Notes under the pieces: generated by a model | Database searches by the model: none | What the model was told of the DNA's origin: nothing | What the model saw: only the letters and a program-made list of their open reading frames with translations | In this document: piece by piece, positions 34,655-44,053 of the stretch | Position numbering within the stretch: position 1 is the first letter of the stretch | Layout of the letters: each line of letters begins with the position of its first letter | NCBI RefSeq assembly: GCF_002237645.1 | Contig: NZ_MJUZ01000009.1 | Coordinates: forward strand, 1 to 64,000 | From: Desulfovibrio sp. MES5 | Lineage (GTDB): Bacteria > Desulfobacterota > Desulfovibrionia > Desulfovibrionales > Desulfovibrionaceae | DNA: 64,000 nucleotides | Direction of reading: 5' to 3' | Translations under genes and position numbers: made by a program

Positions 34655-35701
34655 TTAGTTCCAAAGTCCCCGCAACACGGCCCAGCAGGGCCCGGCGGCT
34701 GTAACTTCGCGCTTTGCCAGAGCCAGGGCCTGGCCCTGTTCCATCAAAAACGCGAGGTCTTCGCCGTCGCCGGAGTCAGATTGCGACGTCCGGCAGGGCA
34801 CCGCGATGCCGTTGCGCACGCGGGCGGCTTCTTCCAGCGTCAGATCCACCCTGGGCCAGTGCGGCAGCGCATCCTCCACAGGAATGACGCAGCTAGGCAA
34901 CAGGGTGGGATCAGCCGTGAAATCCGCCGGATCGCGGGCCACATCGAGGCCGAAGGGGTGACTATACTCCCGGGTCAGTTCCGTGAGCACGGCTCCGCAA
35001 CCAAGTCGCTTCCCCAAGCTGTGGGCCAGGGAGCGTATATAGGTGCCGGAACTGCATGCGACCCGAAAGCGCACAAACGGCAGGCTTGTTTCAAGCACTT
35101 CCGCCTGTGAAATTTCCATACGTTTGATCTTCTGCGGGGCTTCAAGCCCCTTGCGGGCCAGCTTGTACAGTGGCTGGCCTTCATGCTTTGCGGCGGAATA
35201 GGAAGGGACGGGCTGTTCCGTCAGATCAAGCCAGGCCGCCACCTCGCGCCTGACGTCTTCCATGCTGATGTGCTGCCAGGGGGCTTCTTCAAGTACCTGG
35301 CCTTCGATATCCCAGGTATCCGTGGTCTGCCCGAGGCGCAATACGCCGCTATACACCTTGCCGCCCCCGGACAGAAGGTGCCCGGAAAGCTTGGTGGCCT
35401 GCCCCAACAATACCAGCAGCACACCGGAAGCCAAAGGGTCCAGCGTGCCGGCATGGCCGATTTTTTTCTGCCCCAGCCTTTTGATGGCTGTAAGGCAGCG
35501 GGCCGAGGTGGGCCCGGAGGGCTTGTTGAGCACAAGTACGCCGTGTTGCTGGGGCAGGGCATATGTCTTGCCATCCCGCAGGGTTGTGGGAGTGGCGGCA
35601 TTGCCTGACCCAGAGCCGGAGTCGCGCTCCGGCGTGCTGGAAGGTGATTCCGGCTGGTCCTGACTGTGGCAGAACTGTGCTAGTGTATCTTTATTAACCA
35701 T
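34655..35701 (-). CDS. truB: tRNA pseudouridine(55) synthase
   Basis: Makes pseudouridine 55 in the T-loop of tRNAs. The catalytic Asp is in GHAGTLDPLASGVLLVLLG (about residue 88), and PSYSAAKHEGQPLYKLARKG and SSGTYIRSLAHSLGKRLG are family motifs. The protein is 348 residues, about 40 longer at the N-terminus than usual: a Ser/Pro/Gly-rich, probably disordered leader (QDQPESPSSTPERDSGSGSG) comes before the conserved GVLVLNKPSGPTS. The ATG at 35701 is used; a TTG two codons earlier is possible. No strong ribosome site is visible. It lies between nrnA and rpsO. Confidence 0.95.
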   Translation of the reverse strand: MVNKDTLAQFCHSQDQPESPSSTPERDSGSGSGNAATPTTLRDGKTYALPQQHGVLVLNKPSGPTSARCLTAIKRLGQKKIGHAGTLDPLASGVLLVLLGQATKLSGHLLSGGGKVYSGVLRLGQTTDTWDIEGQVLEEAPWQHISMEDVRREVAAWLDLTEQPVPSYSAAKHEGQPLYKLARKGLEAPQKIKRMEISQAEVLETSLPFVRFRVACSSGTYIRSLAHSLGKRLGCGAVLTELTREYSHPFGLDVARDPADFTADPTLLPSCVIPVEDALPHWPRVDLTLEEAARVRNGIAVPCRTSQSDSGDGEDLAFLMEQGQALALAKREVTAAGPCWAVLRGLWN

Positions 35702-35834
35702 ACGCAAGTGGCAACCATATCCTCTGCTCTGTTATAAGTCAAAAGATATGGCCAGCAGCGCCGGGTTATTTTGGCATGGCGCGCTGTCGGGCGATATTTT
35801 GTGGGTGGAACACAGCGCGCGGCGCTCTGTGCGG

Positions 35835-36857
35835 CTATGTGGACGTCTTTTTCAAATTGTCCAGATAGAGGCCGATGTGGTCCAGCAGTTTTTGTCCGGC
35901 TTCTTTCAGCGGCATGCGCAGGGTGCCCCCTGCGGCGTTGAAATGTCCGCCGCCGTCCAGATCGGCGGCAACGGAGCGCACGTCAATGTCGCCATAGGAG
36001 CGCAGGCTGAACTTGCACAATTGGGGGCTGTCTTCGCGCAGCAAGGCTGCAACCTTGACGCCGTGCAGGCGGCGCAAATGCTCCACAAAGCCTTCCATAT
36101 CCTCTTTGAGGGCCTGGCAGCGGCTCAGGTCTTTCAGCCGCACCTGACAGAAGCCCACCTGCCCGTCATGCGTCACGCGGGAGTTTTCCATAAGCAGCCC
36201 CCACAGACGCCAGCGCCCAAGGCTCCAGTTATTGTCCAGCTGTTCCCGCAGCCAGGGCAGGTTGCAGCCGTTTTTCACCAGATGCGCGGCCAGCGAGAGG
36301 ACATCGGCGCTGGTATTGCCGTGGCAGAAGCCGCCAGTGTCGGTGATGAGCCCCAGGGCCACAGCCAGGGAAAGATCGCCGGTAAGGGGAAGCCCCGCCG
36401 CCATTGATACGTAGGCCACAAGCTGGGCCGTGGCGGCCGCTTCGGTAACCACCCAGTTATCCCTGCTGCCCATGCCGTCGCCGCCAAGGTGGTGGTCAAT
36501 ATTCACGCTGTCGAGCCGGGGCAAAAGCCCGGCCAGTTCAGCGCCCAGGCGCTCAGGCTCGCCGCAGTCGAGCAGAACCGCGCACCGGGGGGTGAAGGGC
36601 GGATGCTCAAGGGTTGTGTGCACCACGGCAGGCATAGGAAAAAAATCCAGATATCCTGGTAGCCTGGGGGTGGCGTAGAGCATGAATTCCTTGCCCATGT
36701 CACGCAGGATGTGCCCCACTGCGGCAACGGACCCGGCAGCGTCGCCGTCGGGGTGGACATGGCCCGCCACAACGATCTGGTCCATCTGGCTCAGGGCTTC
36801 AGCTATCTGACTGGCCTTCTTGGCGTAAGGCTCGGGTATGGCATTAATCTGCTGCAT
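35835..36857 (-). CDS. nrnA: DHH/DHHA1 phosphoesterase, NrnA-like (oligoribonuclease/pAp phosphatase)
   Basis: A 340-residue bifunctional-type phosphoesterase that degrades short RNA or 3'-phosphoadenosine phosphate. The DHH domain metal motifs are GHVHPDGDAAGS (about residue 32), LLDCGEPERLG and NIDHHLGGDGMG (about 120). The DHHA1 domain ends with DLDGGGHFNAAGGTLR. It lies in the conserved infB-to-truB interval. Its start overlaps the end of the DUF503 gene by 14 bases, which implies coupled translation. The exact substrate preference is inferred from family. Confidence 0.92.
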   Translation of the reverse strand: MQQINAIPEPYAKKASQIAEALSQMDQIVVAGHVHPDGDAAGSVAAVGHILRDMGKEFMLYATPRLPGYLDFFPMPAVVHTTLEHPPFTPRCAVLLDCGEPERLGAELAGLLPRLDSVNIDHHLGGDGMGSRDNWVVTEAAATAQLVAYVSMAAGLPLTGDLSLAVALGLITDTGGFCHGNTSADVLSLAAHLVKNGCNLPWLREQLDNNWSLGRWRLWGLLMENSRVTHDGQVGFCQVRLKDLSRCQALKEDMEGFVEHLRRLHGVKVAALLREDSPQLCKFSLRSYGDIDVRSVAADLDGGGHFNAAGGTLRMPLKEAGQKLLDHIGLYLDNLKKTST

Positions 36858-37134
36858 ATATTTCTACCTGACTTTCCACCATTTCTTCCGGGCAGACGGC
36901 CTCCATCATAAGCGCGCATTTGTCCATGCGGCTACGTAAATGCCCTTCGTTGTTGGAAATGGAGACAACGGCCAGACGCAGGCTGCTCAGGCTGTTTTCT
37001 GTGCCTGCCTCCGCTATGGCCACGTTAAATTTATTGCGTGTTTTCTGCTTCAGACTGTTGGCAACGCGGCGCTTGGCCTTGAGATTGTCATTGCCGTGCA
37101 GGCTGAATTCCACTGTGAGTACTGCCATGAACAT
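36844..37134 (-). CDS. DUF503 family protein (YlxP-like)
   Basis: A 96-residue small protein of the DUF503/YlxP family, usually found between infB and rbfA and suspected to act in ribosome maturation. Conserved parts are VLTVEFSLHGNDNLKAKRRVANSLKQKTRNKFNVAIAE at the N-terminus and the C-terminal ESQVEIY. Two ATGs two codons apart (37134 and 37128) are equally plausible. The long upstream open frame is discarded because it has no family match. It overlaps nrnA. No rbfA gene lies between it and nrnA. Confidence 0.85.
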   Translation of the reverse strand: MFMAVLTVEFSLHGNDNLKAKRRVANSLKQKTRNKFNVAIAEAGTENSLSSLRLAVVSISNNEGHLRSRMDKCALMMEAVCPEEMVESQVEIYAAD

Positions 37135-37761
37135 GGGGTTATACGTATTTCGCGGCCCGGAGGAGGGACGGTTAATTTTGGCGGCTTGGGCTGTGGCGGC
37201 CCGAGGGTGGGGCCGTTCTTTGGAGCAGCGCAAACCCGAAATGGAGACCGAAATTCTGCCCGAAACGCTTCGGCAGCGGGCCCGACATTGCGAAAAAAAG
37301 CAATGATGCTGGCCCAAAAATGTGGCCTGTCGAGAATGGTATCTGTTGGCGATAGATAATGCCAGCATTTTCATTACGAAATGCTCAGTGGGCCATTCTC
37401 GCGGCTTCCTGCCGTGAAAACGCGGTTGTGCCGCGCGTGCGGGCAAGCGCTGTAACCGGGGTAGAAACCTCTGCCATCCGCTTCAAGATATCAGGGCTCT
37501 GGCGGCTGCGCAGTCGGGCATTCTGCCTGAAAGCAGGCGCGCCCTGCACCCCGCTGCCGCGCCAAAACCAATGTGTGCGGCAGCATGATTGTTCTTTACA
37601 TTTGTTTGCCCCGGAACAAACAGCCCTAAACGCGATTGCCCACAGAGTCCGTGACAGCGGCCGCGCAGTGAATGCGTTTGCGCTGTCTATGCCCGCTGCG
37701 GCCCGCCAAGGCTGCCATGCTCCGACCCCTGGGAATATGCCGGGCCAGCCCTGATCCTGTC
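37135..37761. other. Gene-free region upstream of the DUF503-nrnA-truB-rpsO-pnp run
   Basis: No supported gene. Since infB has its own terminator at 37762-37805, this stretch should contain the promoter of the second half of the cluster, but I could not fix it. A fragment resembling family D (CTGGCGGCTGCGCAGTCGGG near 37500) is present. Confidence 0.4.
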
Positions 37762-37805
37762 AAAAACCGGGGGAAGGAGAGCCTTGTGCAGGCCTTCCTT
37801 CCCCC
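37762..37805 (-). terminator. Intrinsic terminator downstream of infB
   Basis: On the minus strand a long G/C-rich stem (37791-37805 pairing with 37769-37783, nine strong pairs at the base) is followed by GGTTTTTG. It ends the rimP-nusA-ylxR-infB transcript about 190 bases after the infB stop. Confidence 0.75.
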
Positions 37806-37880
37806 AGAGAGTTCACACTTCAATTTTCACGCAGCGGCCTGCCGGGCAGTTCCCGCAGCGTGGCAGTCGTACTGGCTGTT

Positions 37881-37922
37881 TACAGCGTCGCCGCTTCTTC
37901 GACCGTTTCGAAAGCTTCGATG
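37881..37922 (-). pseudogene. Duplicated fragment of the infB 3' end
   Basis: These 42 bases repeat 37997-38038 with one mismatch. On the minus strand they encode the last infB residues ([13 protein letters not shown]) and a TAA stop. The copy lies 116 bases downstream of the original. It has no start and is not translated independently. Confidence 0.8.
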
Positions 37923-37995
37923 CGGCAGCCCTTACGCCGAAGGCGTTAGGGATGGCGACAGCAGATGCGTGATGCACCTGCTGCGCCCCAACTTT

Positions 37996-40900
37996 CTACA
38001 GCGTTGCCGCTTCTTCGACCGTTTCGAAAGCTTCGATGATGTCGCCAATTTTGACGTCATTGAAGTTTTCGAGGCCCACGCCGCACTCATTGCCCTTGAC
38101 CACTTCTTTGGAGTCATCCTTGAAGCGCTTGAGGGATGAGATCTTGCCCGTGTAGACCACCACGCCGTCGCGCAGCAGACGTACGCCGGCATTGCGGGCG
38201 ATTTTGCCGTCGGCCACATAGGAACCGGCGATAACGCCAACCTTGGGCACGCTGAAGGTGTCGCGCACTTCGGCCTGGCCGAGGTACACTTCACGCTGCA
38301 CAGGAGCGAGCATGCCCGTCATGGCGCTCTTGATATCGTCCACAAGCTTGTAGATGATCTCATAGAAGCGGATATCCACATTCTCGTGTTCGGCCACGTC
38401 CTTGATCTTGGAAGTGGGCCGCACGTTGAAGCCGATGATGATGGCCTGCGAGGCCGAAGCCAGCAGAATATCGGATTCTGTGATGGCGCCGGTACCGCCG
38501 TGCACCACGTTGATGCGCACCTTTTCGGTGCTCTGCTTGAGCAGAGCTTCGGTGATGGCTTCCAGGCTGCCCTGAACGTCGGCTTTGAGCACGAGGTTGA
38601 GGGTCAGGGTTTCCTGATCGGACTTGCGCTGCGACAGGAAGGTTTCCAGAGTCACGCGGGATTCCGAAGCGAGGTCGCGTTCACGCTGCTTGATGGCGCG
38701 CGAGTCGGCAATACGGCGGGCCAGCTTTTCGTCGCTGACCACAAAGAATTCCTCACCGGCTTCCGGCACGCCTTCAAAGCCCTGCACTTCCACAGGCAGC
38801 GAGGGACCGGCGTCCTTGACCTTCTTGCCCTGATCGCTCATGAGGGCGCGCACACGGCCAGAGAAGGGGCCGCACACGAAGTTGTCGCCCTGGCGCAGGG
38901 TGCCTTCCTGAATAAGCACGGTGGCCACAGGGCCACGGCCCTTGTCCAGCTTGGCTTCCACAATGTGGCCGCGGGCGAGCTTGTCGGGATTGGCCTTGAG
39001 TTCCATAATTTCGGCTTGCAGAGCCACCATTTCCAGCAGTTCGTCCAGACCCATGCGGGTCTTGGCCGCAACCTTGGCCACGATGGTGTCGCCGCCCCAT
39101 TCTTCGGCCTGGAGGCCCAGTTCGGCAAGTTCACGCAGGACGCGGTCCGGGTCGGCCCCGGGCTTGTCCATCTTGTTGACGGCCACCATGATGGGCACGT
39201 TGGCTGCGCGCGAGTGGTTGATGGCTTCGCGGGTCTGCTCCATAACGCCGTCGTCGGCGGCCACCACAAGGATGACAAGGTCCGTCACCTGAGCGCCACG
39301 GGCGCGCATGGCCGTAAAGGCTTCATGGCCGGGCGTGTCGAGGAAGACGATTTCCCCACGCTTGGTCTTCACATGGTATGCGCCGATGTGCTGGGTGATG
39401 CCGCCAGCTTCGCCGCTGGTGACGTTGGTCTTGCGGATGGCGTCAAGCAGCGAGGTTTTGCCGTGGTCCACATGGCCCATAATGGTCACCACGGGGGGGC
39501 GCGGCTTGAGGCTTTCGGGCGCGTCCACGTCCTTGGGGGTCAGGTAGTCGTCTTCGGAGAAGCCGACTTTTTCCACTTCATAGCCAAATTCGGAAGCGAC
39601 CAGGGTGGCCGTGTCAAGGTCCAGGGCCTGGTTGATGGTGGCCATGATGCCAAGACCAAAGAGAACCTTGATGATCTCGTTGGCTTTGAGACCCATCTGG
39701 TGGGCCATGTCGGCCACACGGATGGCTTCCGTGACGCGGATCTTACGCTTGGCGGCCTTGAGCGGCTGCGTGGCAGTGGCTGGCGCGGGCTTGCCGCCCT
39801 TGCGACGACCCTTGCCACGGCTCAGACGCACGCTGTCGTCATCGTCACGGCGAACGGAATCACCCTGCTGAAAGTCAACGGTACGACGGCCCTTGAGGCG
39901 TTTTTTCTTGCTCTGACCATCGCGGCTGTCCGTGGGCGACGCGGGCGCGGCCTGCTGGCCGAATCCGCCACCGCCGCCAGGACGGGGACCGCCGGGGCCG
40001 GAGGGGCGAGGGCCGCCAGGGCCAGCGGGACGAGGTCCGCCAGGACGCGGGGGCCTGCCGGCATTGTCGCCGCGCGGGCCGCCGGGGCCGCCAGGGCCGG
40101 AAGAGCCGGGGCCGCCTGCGGGGCGTGCGCCCATGGGACGCGAGGGCCGTTCCTGCTGGCTGCCGGGAGTGGGCCGTGAAATGATGCGCACCTGGGGGGC
40201 GGCAGGAGCCTGCCCGCCATCAGCTCTGGCCGCGCGACGGGGCGCGCCATCGGCGTCATCGGCGTTGTCTGAATCTTTCCAGGCTTCCGCGCGGGCTTCG
40301 GGGGCACGCTGGGGCAGGGTGGGCGCGGACGAGCCCTCAGGCATGGCGGACGCGTCAGGGCGCGCCACGCGGGCAGCCTTGGCCGCCTTTTCAGCCTCGC
40401 TCTTTTCCTGGGCCTTTTCGGCAGCCCTTGCAGCCTTTTCAGTGGCCTTTTCTTCGGCTTCATCAGCGGCACGGGCGGCAAGCGCAGCGGCCACGGGTGA
40501 AACTTCAGGTGCCTTGGGCTTTTTTTCCACCACAGGCTCGGGCTTCTTTTCTTCTTCGCCGGGGCGGCTGATAACGCGAGCCGCAGAAACGACCCTGGCC
40601 TTGGTGGCCTTGGGGGCATCGGCGCTCTCGGCCTTTTCGGCCACAGGTTCGGCTTTTTCCGGAGCTTTGCGGGGGCTGGCAGCCGGGGCTTCAGCCTTGG
40701 GCGCAGGCGCGGCTTCCGCCACAGCTGGGCTTGCGGCTTCCGCTGGCTTTTCCACGGCTTCAGGGGCGCTCACTTCCTTGACTGCAGAAGCGGTTTCCGC
40801 TGCTTCTGGAGCATCGGCCTTGTCCGCATCCTTACGGCGACGCCGTACGATGACGTTGGGGTGAGAGCCGGAACGCTCGGCATCCGCCTGTTTTTGTTCG

Positions 40901-41061
40901 GCAAAATGTTCGCGCACGCGTGCCGCCTCCTCAGTGCTCAGGGAACCAGCCATGCTTTTTGCGGACGTGTTCAGCTCGCGCATTACGCGCAGCATGTCCT
41001 TTTGAGCCACGGCCGGAAATTCCTTGGCAAATTCCGATACTTTAATTTTTTCTTCAGACAT
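37996..41061 (-). CDS. infB: Translation initiation factor IF-2
   Basis: GTPase that places initiator tRNA on the 30S subunit. The G1 motif is [10 protein letters not shown]3 DTPGHEAF and G4 NKMDKPGAD; domains II-IV follow to the C-terminal [12 protein letters not shown]. At 1021 residues it is long. After an IF2-N domain ([15 protein letters not shown]) come about 250 residues of Ala/Glu/Lys/Pro-rich helix and then a Gly/Pro/Arg-rich linker (about 330-420), typical of deltaproteobacterial IF-2. The start at 41061 has AAGGGGGG upstream and overlaps ylxR by 8 bases. A fragment of its 3' end is duplicated downstream. Confidence 0.97.
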   Translation of the reverse strand: MSEEKIKVSEFAKEFPAVAQKDMLRVMRELNTSAKSMAGSLSTEEAARVREHFAEQKQADAERSGSHPNVIVRRRRKDADKADAPEAAETASAVKEVSAPEAVEKPAEAASPAVAEAAPAPKAEAPAASPRKAPEKAEPVAEKAESADAPKATKARVVSAARVISRPGEEEKKPEPVVEKKPKAPEVSPVAAALAARAADEAEEKATEKAARAAEKAQEKSEAEKAAKAARVARPDASAMPEGSSAPTLPQRAPEARAEAWKDSDNADDADGAPRRAARADGGQAPAAPQVRIISRPTPGSQQERPSRPMGARPAGGPGSSGPGGPGGPRGDNAGRPPRPGGPRPAGPGGPRPSGPGGPRPGGGGGFGQQAAPASPTDSRDGQSKKKRLKGRRTVDFQQGDSVRRDDDDSVRLSRGKGRRKGGKPAPATATQPLKAAKRKIRVTEAIRVADMAHQMGLKANEIIKVLFGLGIMATINQALDLDTATLVASEFGYEVEKVGFSEDDYLTPKDVDAPESLKPRPPVVTIMGHVDHGKTSLLDAIRKTNVTSGEAGGITQHIGAYHVKTKRGEIVFLDTPGHEAFTAMRARGAQVTDLVILVVAADDGVMEQTREAINHSRAANVPIMVAVNKMDKPGADPDRVLRELAELGLQAEEWGGDTIVAKVAAKTRMGLDELLEMVALQAEIMELKANPDKLARGHIVEAKLDKGRGPVATVLIQEGTLRQGDNFVCGPFSGRVRALMSDQGKKVKDAGPSLPVEVQGFEGVPEAGEEFFVVSDEKLARRIADSRAIKQRERDLASESRVTLETFLSQRKSDQETLTLNLVLKADVQGSLEAITEALLKQSTEKVRINVVHGGTGAITESDILLASASQAIIIGFNVRPTSKIKDVAEHENVDIRFYEIIYKLVDDIKSAMTGMLAPVQREVYLGQAEVRDTFSVPKVGVIAGSYVADGKIARNAGVRLLRDGVVVYTGKISSLKRFKDDSKEVVKGNECGVGLENFNDVKIGDIIEAFETVEEAATL

Positions 41062-41323
41062 GTTTACCCCCCTTGCGCCGTGTTCCGGGCCTGAACTTGG
41101 CGAACCTCGCCGCGCATACGGCATCGGAACAGAGATACCAGCCCCTGCCAGGTCTGGTCTTTTCAGCGTCAATAGTCAAAATTCCCTGGGTCGTCAGTAC
41201 ATGGCGGGTCAGCTGGGCCTTGGCGAAGCGTCGGCGGCATATGATGCACATGCGTACCGGCCCCTGCACGGTTTCAGCCGTGTTCTGCCCATCCACCACG
41301 ACAGCGCCCCTAAGCCTGCTCAT
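41054..41323 (-). CDS. ylxR: YlxR (DUF448) family RNA-binding protein
   Basis: An 89-residue protein of the nusA-infB operon. The family core is [20 protein letters not shown] with a Cys-x2-Cys pair, followed by [15 protein letters not shown], the counterpart of the GRGAYLC motif. YlxR proteins bind RNA and have been linked to RNase P and to regulation of gene expression. The start ATG at 41323 lies inside the last codons of nusA (14-base overlap), and its stop overlaps infB. It is therefore coupled on both sides. Confidence 0.9.
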   Translation of the reverse strand: MSRLRGAVVVDGQNTAETVQGPVRMCIICRRRFAKAQLTRHVLTTQGILTIDAEKTRPGRGWYLCSDAVCAARFAKFRPGTRRKGGKHV

Positions 41324-42659
41324 CCTCGTCGGCGTTGCCGTCAGCCTTGTCCTGGCCGGAGTTCTCATCAGCAGAATGCACCTTGCCCAATTCAACGGCA
41401 GAGGATTCAGGCGTGCTTTCCACCACCGGAGCCAGGAAGTTGATGGCCGAACGCAGGTCGGCAATGCGGGACGCGCTGATGGTCAGCTTGTCTGAAAGCT
41501 CCTGGTCCGTGGCCTGGCGCAGCTTGTCAAGCGAGCTGAATCCCGCGTCAAGCAGAGCCTCGATGGATACTTCGGCCACACTGGCCACCTGCTCAAGACC
41601 GTGCCCGATGGCATTGGCCTCGTTGTAGCGGGTCTCGGTAAATATATCGACTTTCCAGCCCAGAAGCCTGGCTGCCAGCTTGACGTTCTGCCCCTTGCGC
41701 CCGATGGCGTTGGTGAGCTGGTCGTCCGGCACGATGACTTCGAGCAGGTTTTCTTCTTCATCTACTACTATGCGCGATACCAGGGCCGGGGCCAGGGCAT
41801 TGCGGGCGTAGGTGGCTATGTCGGCGCTCCAGACAACGATGTCGATGCGTTCGCCGTGCAGTTCCTGCACGATGTTCTGGATGCGCGAACCGCGCACGCC
41901 AACGCAGGCGCCAACCGGGTCAACGTCACGCTCGCGCGAGAGCACCGCCACCTTGGCGCGGGAGCCGGGGTCACGGGCCACGCCCATGATCTGCACAACG
42001 CCGTCGTCCACTTCAGGCACTTCACGCCGAAAGAGGGCGGCCATATAGTCGCGGTGCGAGCGTGAAATGACGACCTGCGGGCCGCGGCCCTCCTGGCGAA
42101 CCTCGATAATGAGGGCCTGCACGCGGTCGCCGCGCTTGTAATGCTCACGCGGGATCTGTTCTTCGCGCGGCAAAATGGCTTCGGTGCGGCCCAGGTTGAC
42201 CACCCATCCGCCCTTGTCGCGCCGCTGCACGATGCCTGAAACGATTTCGCCCAGGCGATCTTTGTATTCGCTGTAAATGATTTCCTGTTCAGCGTCGCGC
42301 ATGCGCTGGATGATGACCTGCTTGGCGGACTGGGCGGCGATGCGTCCCAGGTCTTCCACCTTGACGCGGAAGCCCATTTCGTCATCCACCTGAACGGAAG
42401 GATCGTGGGCCAGGGCTTCGGTCAGTTCAATCTGCGTGTCCGGGTTGGCGACATCGCCATCGGCCATCACGATTTTGAACTGGTAGACCTCAATATCGCC
42501 CGTTTCGTCATTGTAGGACACTTCCACGTCCATATCTTCGCTGAAGCGGCGCAGCACTGAGGTGCGCACCGCATCTTCAAGCGTATCAATGAGCATGTTG
42601 CGGTCAAGGCCCTTGTCTTTGCTGATCTGGTCAATGGCCTTTTTGAGTTCAAGATTCAT
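41310..42659 (-). CDS. nusA: Transcription termination/antitermination factor NusA
   Basis: Binds RNA polymerase and nascent RNA, affecting pausing, termination and antitermination. The 449 residues contain the N-terminal polymerase-binding domain, S1 (GEIVSGIVQRRDKGGWVVNLGRTEAILP, about 135), KH1 (ACVGVRGSRIQNIVQEL, about 245) and KH2 (NAIGRKGQNVKLAARLLGWK, about 315). A single helix-hairpin-helix-like region follows (IEALLDAGFSSLDKLRQAT). The C-terminal 45 residues are acidic and low complexity. It lies between rimP and ylxR. The leader upstream of rimP has an intrinsic terminator, a possible target for NusA autoregulation. Confidence 0.97.
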   Translation of the reverse strand: MNLELKKAIDQISKDKGLDRNMLIDTLEDAVRTSVLRRFSEDMDVEVSYNDETGDIEVYQFKIVMADGDVANPDTQIELTEALAHDPSVQVDDEMGFRVKVEDLGRIAAQSAKQVIIQRMRDAEQEIIYSEYKDRLGEIVSGIVQRRDKGGWVVNLGRTEAILPREEQIPREHYKRGDRVQALIIEVRQEGRGPQVVISRSHRDYMAALFRREVPEVDDGVVQIMGVARDPGSRAKVAVLSRERDVDPVGACVGVRGSRIQNIVQELHGERIDIVVWSADIATYARNALAPALVSRIVVDEEENLLEVIVPDDQLTNAIGRKGQNVKLAARLLGWKVDIFTETRYNEANAIGHGLEQVASVAEVSIEALLDAGFSSLDKLRQATDQELSDKLTISASRIADLRSAINFLAPVVESTPESSAVELGKVHSADENSGQDKADGNADEDEQA

Positions 42660-42760
42660 GAGTGCCTCCGGCTGCCGCCCAGGGCGGCGTAAAATCGCTT
42701 ATTCCGGCTGCGGCGCATGGGCCGCCCGTACTGCCGCGCAGTGCGGCTTTCGGGCCTGCC

Positions 42761-43570
42761 TCAGCTGGCCGTATGATCGTTATCGGCAACGCCGTTGCCA
42801 GTTTTTTTGCCTGAAGCGGCCTTTTTTTTGGCCGTCTGGCCGCCTTTGCCCGCAGGGGCGTCTTTTCCCCGGGGTTTACTGCCAGGCTTTTTCCCCGGCT
42901 TTTGCGGCTGCTTAAAAATATACATGCGTGTGGCCCTGCGCACTGAGCTCCAGGGAAGAAACACGGGAGGATGGTTTTCGTCCTCCACATCGCCTTCAGG
43001 GCTGATGGCAACGGGCGCAAGCACAAAACCCTCTTCTTCCACCGCCGTGAGCGTGCCGCGCCAGATGCGGCGCGGGCCGCCGTGGGCCGCCGGATCGGTG
43101 GAGGCCACGGGGGTGTGCAGTCGCGCCTCGACCACGTCGCCCACATAGCGGGCCATCTGCTCAAGGCTGAAAAACAACCGGCTCAGGCCCGGCGTGGAAA
43201 CTTCCAGCACATAGGCGTCGGGGATGCTGTCTTCCACTTCCAGCGCAAGCGCCAGATGGCGCGAAATTTCTTCGCACTGTTCAATGGTGGCTGACGTCGG
43301 AGCGGCTGGCGCGGGAGAGTCGGAAGATTCGTCAGGAGTAAAATCTGATGGCGCGAAGCCGTCGCTGATGCCAGCGGCGGGAGAAACGGCCATGACGTCA
43401 GGGGCTGCCTGGTGTTCATCAGCCTGAGGCGCGGTAGGCACATCCACAAAGAGCCGCACAAGGGTGCGCCCGGCGCGGGCTATTTCCACCCCCCAGACAA
43501 CGAGTCCGAGGGAGTGAACCACGGGTTGGGCCAGACGTATGACGGTTTCTCTCAGGGTTTGATCAGTCAT
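42761..43570 (-). CDS. rimP: Ribosome maturation factor RimP, with insertion and tail
   Basis: Needed for 30S subunit maturation. The RimP core is visible as VIRLAQPVVHSLGLVVWGVEIARAGRTLVRLFVD (residues 8-45) and CEEISRHLALALEVEDSIPDAYVLEVSTPGLSR (about 98-130). The 269 residues far exceed the usual 150-170. A Pro/Ala/Ser/Asp-rich insert of about 50 residues (roughly 46-95) breaks the N-terminal domain, an extra loop follows TPVASTDPAAHGG, and a Lys/Gly-rich tail of about 45 residues ends the protein (KPGKKPGSKPRGKDAPAGKG). Both extras look disordered; the basic tail may bind rRNA. It is the first gene of the operon, behind an attenuator-like leader. Confidence 0.92.
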   Translation of the reverse strand: MTDQTLRETVIRLAQPVVHSLGLVVWGVEIARAGRTLVRLFVDVPTAPQADEHQAAPDVMAVSPAAGISDGFAPSDFTPDESSDSPAPAAPTSATIEQCEEISRHLALALEVEDSIPDAYVLEVSTPGLSRLFFSLEQMARYVGDVVEARLHTPVASTDPAAHGGPRRIWRGTLTAVEEEGFVLAPVAISPEGDVEDENHPPVFLPWSSVRRATRMYIFKQPQKPGKKPGSKPRGKDAPAGKGGQTAKKKAASGKKTGNGVADNDHTAS

Positions 43571-43608
43571 TCTTTCCTTTTGTGCGGTGCATGGACCGTC
43601 GCAGGGAC

Positions 43609-43638
43609 AAAAAAAAGGGGGCCTATTCAGGCCACCCC
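43609..43638 (-). terminator. Intrinsic terminator in the rimP leader (attenuator candidate)
   Basis: On the minus strand GGGGTGGCCT pairs with AGGCCCCC (loop GAAT), followed by eight T residues. It stands 38 bases before the rimP start codon and about 60 bases after the predicted transcription start, so it would stop transcripts before the operon unless antiterminated. Confidence 0.8.
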
Positions 43639-43703
43639 GCTGGAACTGCGTTCCGCATCAGGATGTAGTGGCGGCAGGTACTGCCATCCACTTTGAATAC
43701 ACC

Positions 43704-43732
43704 CAACTAGCTCACCATATGGAACTTGTCAA
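43704..43732 (-). promoter_or_regulatory. Promoter of the rimP-nusA-ylxR-infB operon
   Basis: Minus strand consensus TTGACA (43727-43732), 17-base spacer, TAGTTG (43704-43709). A GTGG...CCAC hairpin and a GGAAC/GTTCC hairpin lie between it and the leader terminator. Confidence 0.6.
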
Positions 43733-44053
43733 GGCTTTCGCGTCAAAAAGAAAAACTTGTGTTTTGCGTAAAAATAAAGAAAAGTGAAAAAATATTGTAA
43801 CTACAGAAAGATAGGAAGCTTTCGCAGTAAGGTGGACGCCGATTTGCTCGTCGTGCGCCATTGAAACCTGTTTGGCGAACGCTGTACTTCTCTTGTTTTT
43901 ATATTATATGCAGTCCAGAACGTCATAAAATCATATCCCATTTTAAAAACTGTTGAAAGAGTTTCTTTTTCAACATGGTATAACAGGTTGTTTGTGAAAA
44001 AAGTAATTTATTAAATAATGGTTATCGTATCCATTCCTTATATGGGAGGTCTC
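43733..44053. other. A/T-rich divergent spacer upstream of the chemoreceptor
   Basis: No gene. Strongly A/T-rich from 43760 to 44040, with several TATAAT-like words (for example ATATTATATGC near 43900); the chemoreceptor promoter is probably here but cannot be fixed. GGGAGG lies four bases before the ATG at 44054. Confidence 0.5.

Noticed and set aside
37359-38139. Plus-strand frames between infB and DUF503
   Set aside because: They overlap the infB terminator, the duplicated infB fragment and the infB 3' end in antisense; no ribosome site or family match.
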